Below are positions 62,409 through 64,000 of a stretch of 64,000 bases of DNA, in pieces. Under the pieces are notes generated by a model. That model saw only the letters and a program-made list of their open reading frames with translations. It searched no databases and was not told the origin of the DNA. This DNA comes from Rufibacter ruber (GTDB taxonomy: Bacteria; Bacteroidota; Bacteroidia; Cytophagales; Hymenobacteraceae). The DNA is taken from NCBI RefSeq assembly GCF_001647275.1, contig NZ_LRMM01000011.1, positions 1-64,000 on the forward strand, given 5' to 3'. Both the position numbers and the translations under genes were made by a program. How positions within the stretch are numbered: the stretch's first letter is position 1; every line of letters starts with the position of its first letter.

Positions 62409-64000
62409 ATGGCTAGAGACTTAAAATTCACAAGAAACATAGGGATTGCCGCGCACATTGATGCCGGTAAGACCACAACGACAGAGCGTATCCTTTACTA
62501 TGCTGGTGTAAGCCACAAAATAGGAGAGGTGCACGATGGAGCTGCCACCATGGACTGGATGGAGCAGGAGCAGGAAAGAGGTATCACCATTACTTCTGCC
62601 GCTACTACTGTAAACTGGGACTACAGAGGTGACAAATACCATATCAACATCATTGATACTCCAGGTCACGTTGACTTTACCGTAGAGGTAAACCGTTCCC
62701 TGCGCGTATTGGATGGTCTGGTTTTCTTGTTTAGTGCAGTAGATGGTGTTGAGCCACAGTCTGAGACAAACTGGAGACTTGCCGATAACTACAAAGTAGC
62801 CCGTATCGGTTTCGTAAACAAAATGGACCGTTCCGGTGCCGATTTCCTTGCCGTATGTAAGCAAGTGAAAGAGATGCTGGGCAGCAATGCCGTAGCGCTT
62901 CAGTTGCCAATTGGTGCTGAAGATGACTTCAAGGGTGTGGTTGACTTGGTGAACTTCAGAGGTATAGAGTGGAATGAGCACGACAAAGGGATGACCTTTA
63001 GAGAAGTTCCAATTCCTGACGATATGTTGGAGGAAGCCACAGAGTACCGCGAGAAGTTACTGGAAGCAGTAGCAGACTACGATGAGTCTCTGATGGAGAA
63101 ATACTTTGATGATCCTGAAACGATCACTGAAGCAGAAATCATGAACGCGCTTCGTAAAGCAACTATTGATATGGCCATTGTGCCTATGCTTTGCGGTTCT
63201 TCTTTCAAGAACAAAGGTGTACAAACCATGCTTGACTATGTGATGGCTTTGATTCCATCACCTCTGGACAAGGACAACATTGTTGGTACCAACCCAGATA
63301 CCGGCGAAGAAGTAGTGCGTAAGCCAAGCGAAAGCGATCCTTTTGCCGGCCTTGCCTTCAAAATCGCTACCGACCCTTATGTAGGACGCCTTTGCTTTGT
63401 GCGTGCCTATTCAGGAGTGTTGGAGTCTGGTTCGTATGTGTACAATACCCGTTCTAACAACAAAGAGCGTATTTCCCGTATCTTCCAGATGCACGCCAAC
63501 AAGCAGAACCAAATCGAAAGATTGGCTGCTGGTGACATCGGGGCGGTAGTAGGCTTCAAGGACATCAAGACAGGAGATACCCTTTGCGATCAGAATGCGA
63601 AAATCGTTCTGGAGTCTATGGACTTCCCTGAGCCAGTAATCGGTTACGCTATTGAGCCTAAAACGCAGGCTGACTCTGATAAAATGGGTATGGCAATTGC
63701 CAAACTTATTGAAGAAGATCCAACCTTGCAGGTGAACACCGATGAAGAGACCGGCCAAACTATCCTGAGAGGTATGGGCGAGCTTCACCTGGAGATCATC
63801 ATTGACCGTATGAAGCGGGAATTCAAGGTTGAACTGAACCAAGGGGCACCACAGGTTGCGTACAAAGAAACCATCACCAAAGCAGTTGAGCACCGTGAGG
63901 TGTACAAGAAGCAGTCCGGTGGTCGTGGTAAATTCGCGGACATTGTGTTCACCATGGGCCCACGTGAGGACGGAAAACAAGGTCTTGAGTTTGAGAACGC
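62409..64000 (+). CDS. fusA: Elongation factor G (5' part, cut by window end)
   Basis: Ribosomal translocase GTPase; about 530 residues visible of the roughly 700 usual. G1 [14 protein letters not shown] (about 15-28), G2/switch region [12 protein letters not shown]3 DTPGHVDF and G4 NKMD are intact, followed by domain II and part of domain III. The frame is open to the last base. Start ATG ([13 protein letters not shown]) two bases after rpsG. Confidence 0.97.
   Translation, partial: MARDLKFTRNIGIAAHIDAGKTTTTERILYYAGVSHKIGEVHDGAATMDWMEQEQERGITITSAATTVNWDYRGDKYHINIIDTPGHVDFTVEVNRSLRVLDGLVFLFSAVDGVEPQSETNWRLADNYKVARIGFVNKMDRSGADFLAVCKQVKEMLGSNAVALQLPIGAEDDFKGVVDLVNFRGIEWNEHDKGMTFREVPIPDDMLEEATEYREKLLEAVADYDESLMEKYFDDPETITEAEIMNALRKATIDMAIVPMLCGSSFKNKGVQTMLDYVMALIPSPLDKDNIVGTNPDTGEEVVRKPSESDPFAGLAFKIATDPYVGRLCFVRAYSGVLESGSYVYNTRSNNKERISRIFQMHANKQNQIERLAAGDIGAVVGFKDIKTGDTLCDQNAKIVLESMDFPEPVIGYAIEPKTQADSDKMGMAIAKLIEEDPTLQVNTDEETGQTILRGMGELHLEIIIDRMKREFKVELNQGAPQVAYKETITKAVEHREVYKKQSGGRGKFADIVFTMGPREDGKQGLEFEN

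Noticed and set aside
1-64000. CRISPR arrays, rRNA genes, prophage, full insertion sequences or integrases
   Set aside because: No regularly spaced direct repeats, no rRNA signatures, no phage structural genes and no transposase or integrase motifs were seen; the mobile DNA here is non-coding.

Overview
The window is a chromosomal segment of a Bacteroidota bacterium, most likely order Cytophagales, family Hymenobacteraceae (Rufibacter/Nibribacter/Pontibacter-like; the genus is inference). Evidence: promoters fit the Bacteroidota TTTG / TAnnTTTG pattern, Shine-Dalgarno sequences are mostly absent, a DUF3467 gene follows rpoC, and several families are typical of the phylum (DUF3078 barrel, DUF4919, GH130 mannosylglucose phosphorylase, PG1098-type methyltransferase, stand-alone biotin carrier protein).

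Layout. 0-8.9 kb: a first hrpB helicase, a pile-up of small mobile relics, a PAPS sulfation module (cysC, cysQ, sulfotransferase), a DinB-like protein, a DUF3078 barrel and an MpaB-family oxygenase. 9-10.2 kb: gene-free DNA rich in palindromes. 10.2-14.4 kb: aspA, a PD-(D/E)XK-like protein, an LD-carboxypeptidase and an N-formylglutamate amidohydrolase. 15.1-19.7 kb: a mannosylglucose utilisation unit (GH130 phosphorylase, SSS symporter, divergent AraC regulator). 19.9-24.1 kb: SelO, a cupin and small membrane or hypothetical proteins. 25-32.4 kb: an accessory stretch with a second hrpB, a YefM/YoeB toxin-antitoxin pair, a duplicated hrpB 5' fragment, an AT-rich ATPase-TOPRIM gene that looks like a fused PARIS/OLD-type defence protein, a broken GNAT gene and a Fic protein. 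32.6-47.8 kb: ordinary housekeeping and surface genes (AAG glycosylase, ahcY, two glycosyltransferases, ECF sigma/anti-sigma, gmk, nadD, frr, pyrH, biotin carrier, M1 aminopeptidase). 47.9-64 kb: tRNA-Tyr/Gly/Thr, tuf, tRNA-Trp, secE, nusG, rplKAJL, rpoBC, a DUF3467 gene, rpsL, rpsG and the start of fusA.

The most distinctive non-coding feature is a family of about 25 bipartite palindromes. Each arm carries the heptamer CTGTTTT twice, and copies sit mainly just after stop codons or between convergent genes. One lies inside the cysQ coding sequence and one forms the loop of a terminator. Other repeats are a three-copy MITE of about 160 bp with GAGC(A/T)TGTTTAAA ends (one copy interrupted by a second MITE with an 8-bp target duplication), clusters of GGATTTGCAATCC-type hairpins, and a two-copy element with CGAGTC..GACTCG hairpins.

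Four genes (hrpB copy 1, the GNAT remnant, the anti-sigma gene and tuf) each appear to lack one base. In most of them the lost base could sit in a short homopolymer. Because tuf is essential, undercalled homopolymers in the assembly are the simplest explanation, and the frameshifts should be checked before any is treated as biology.
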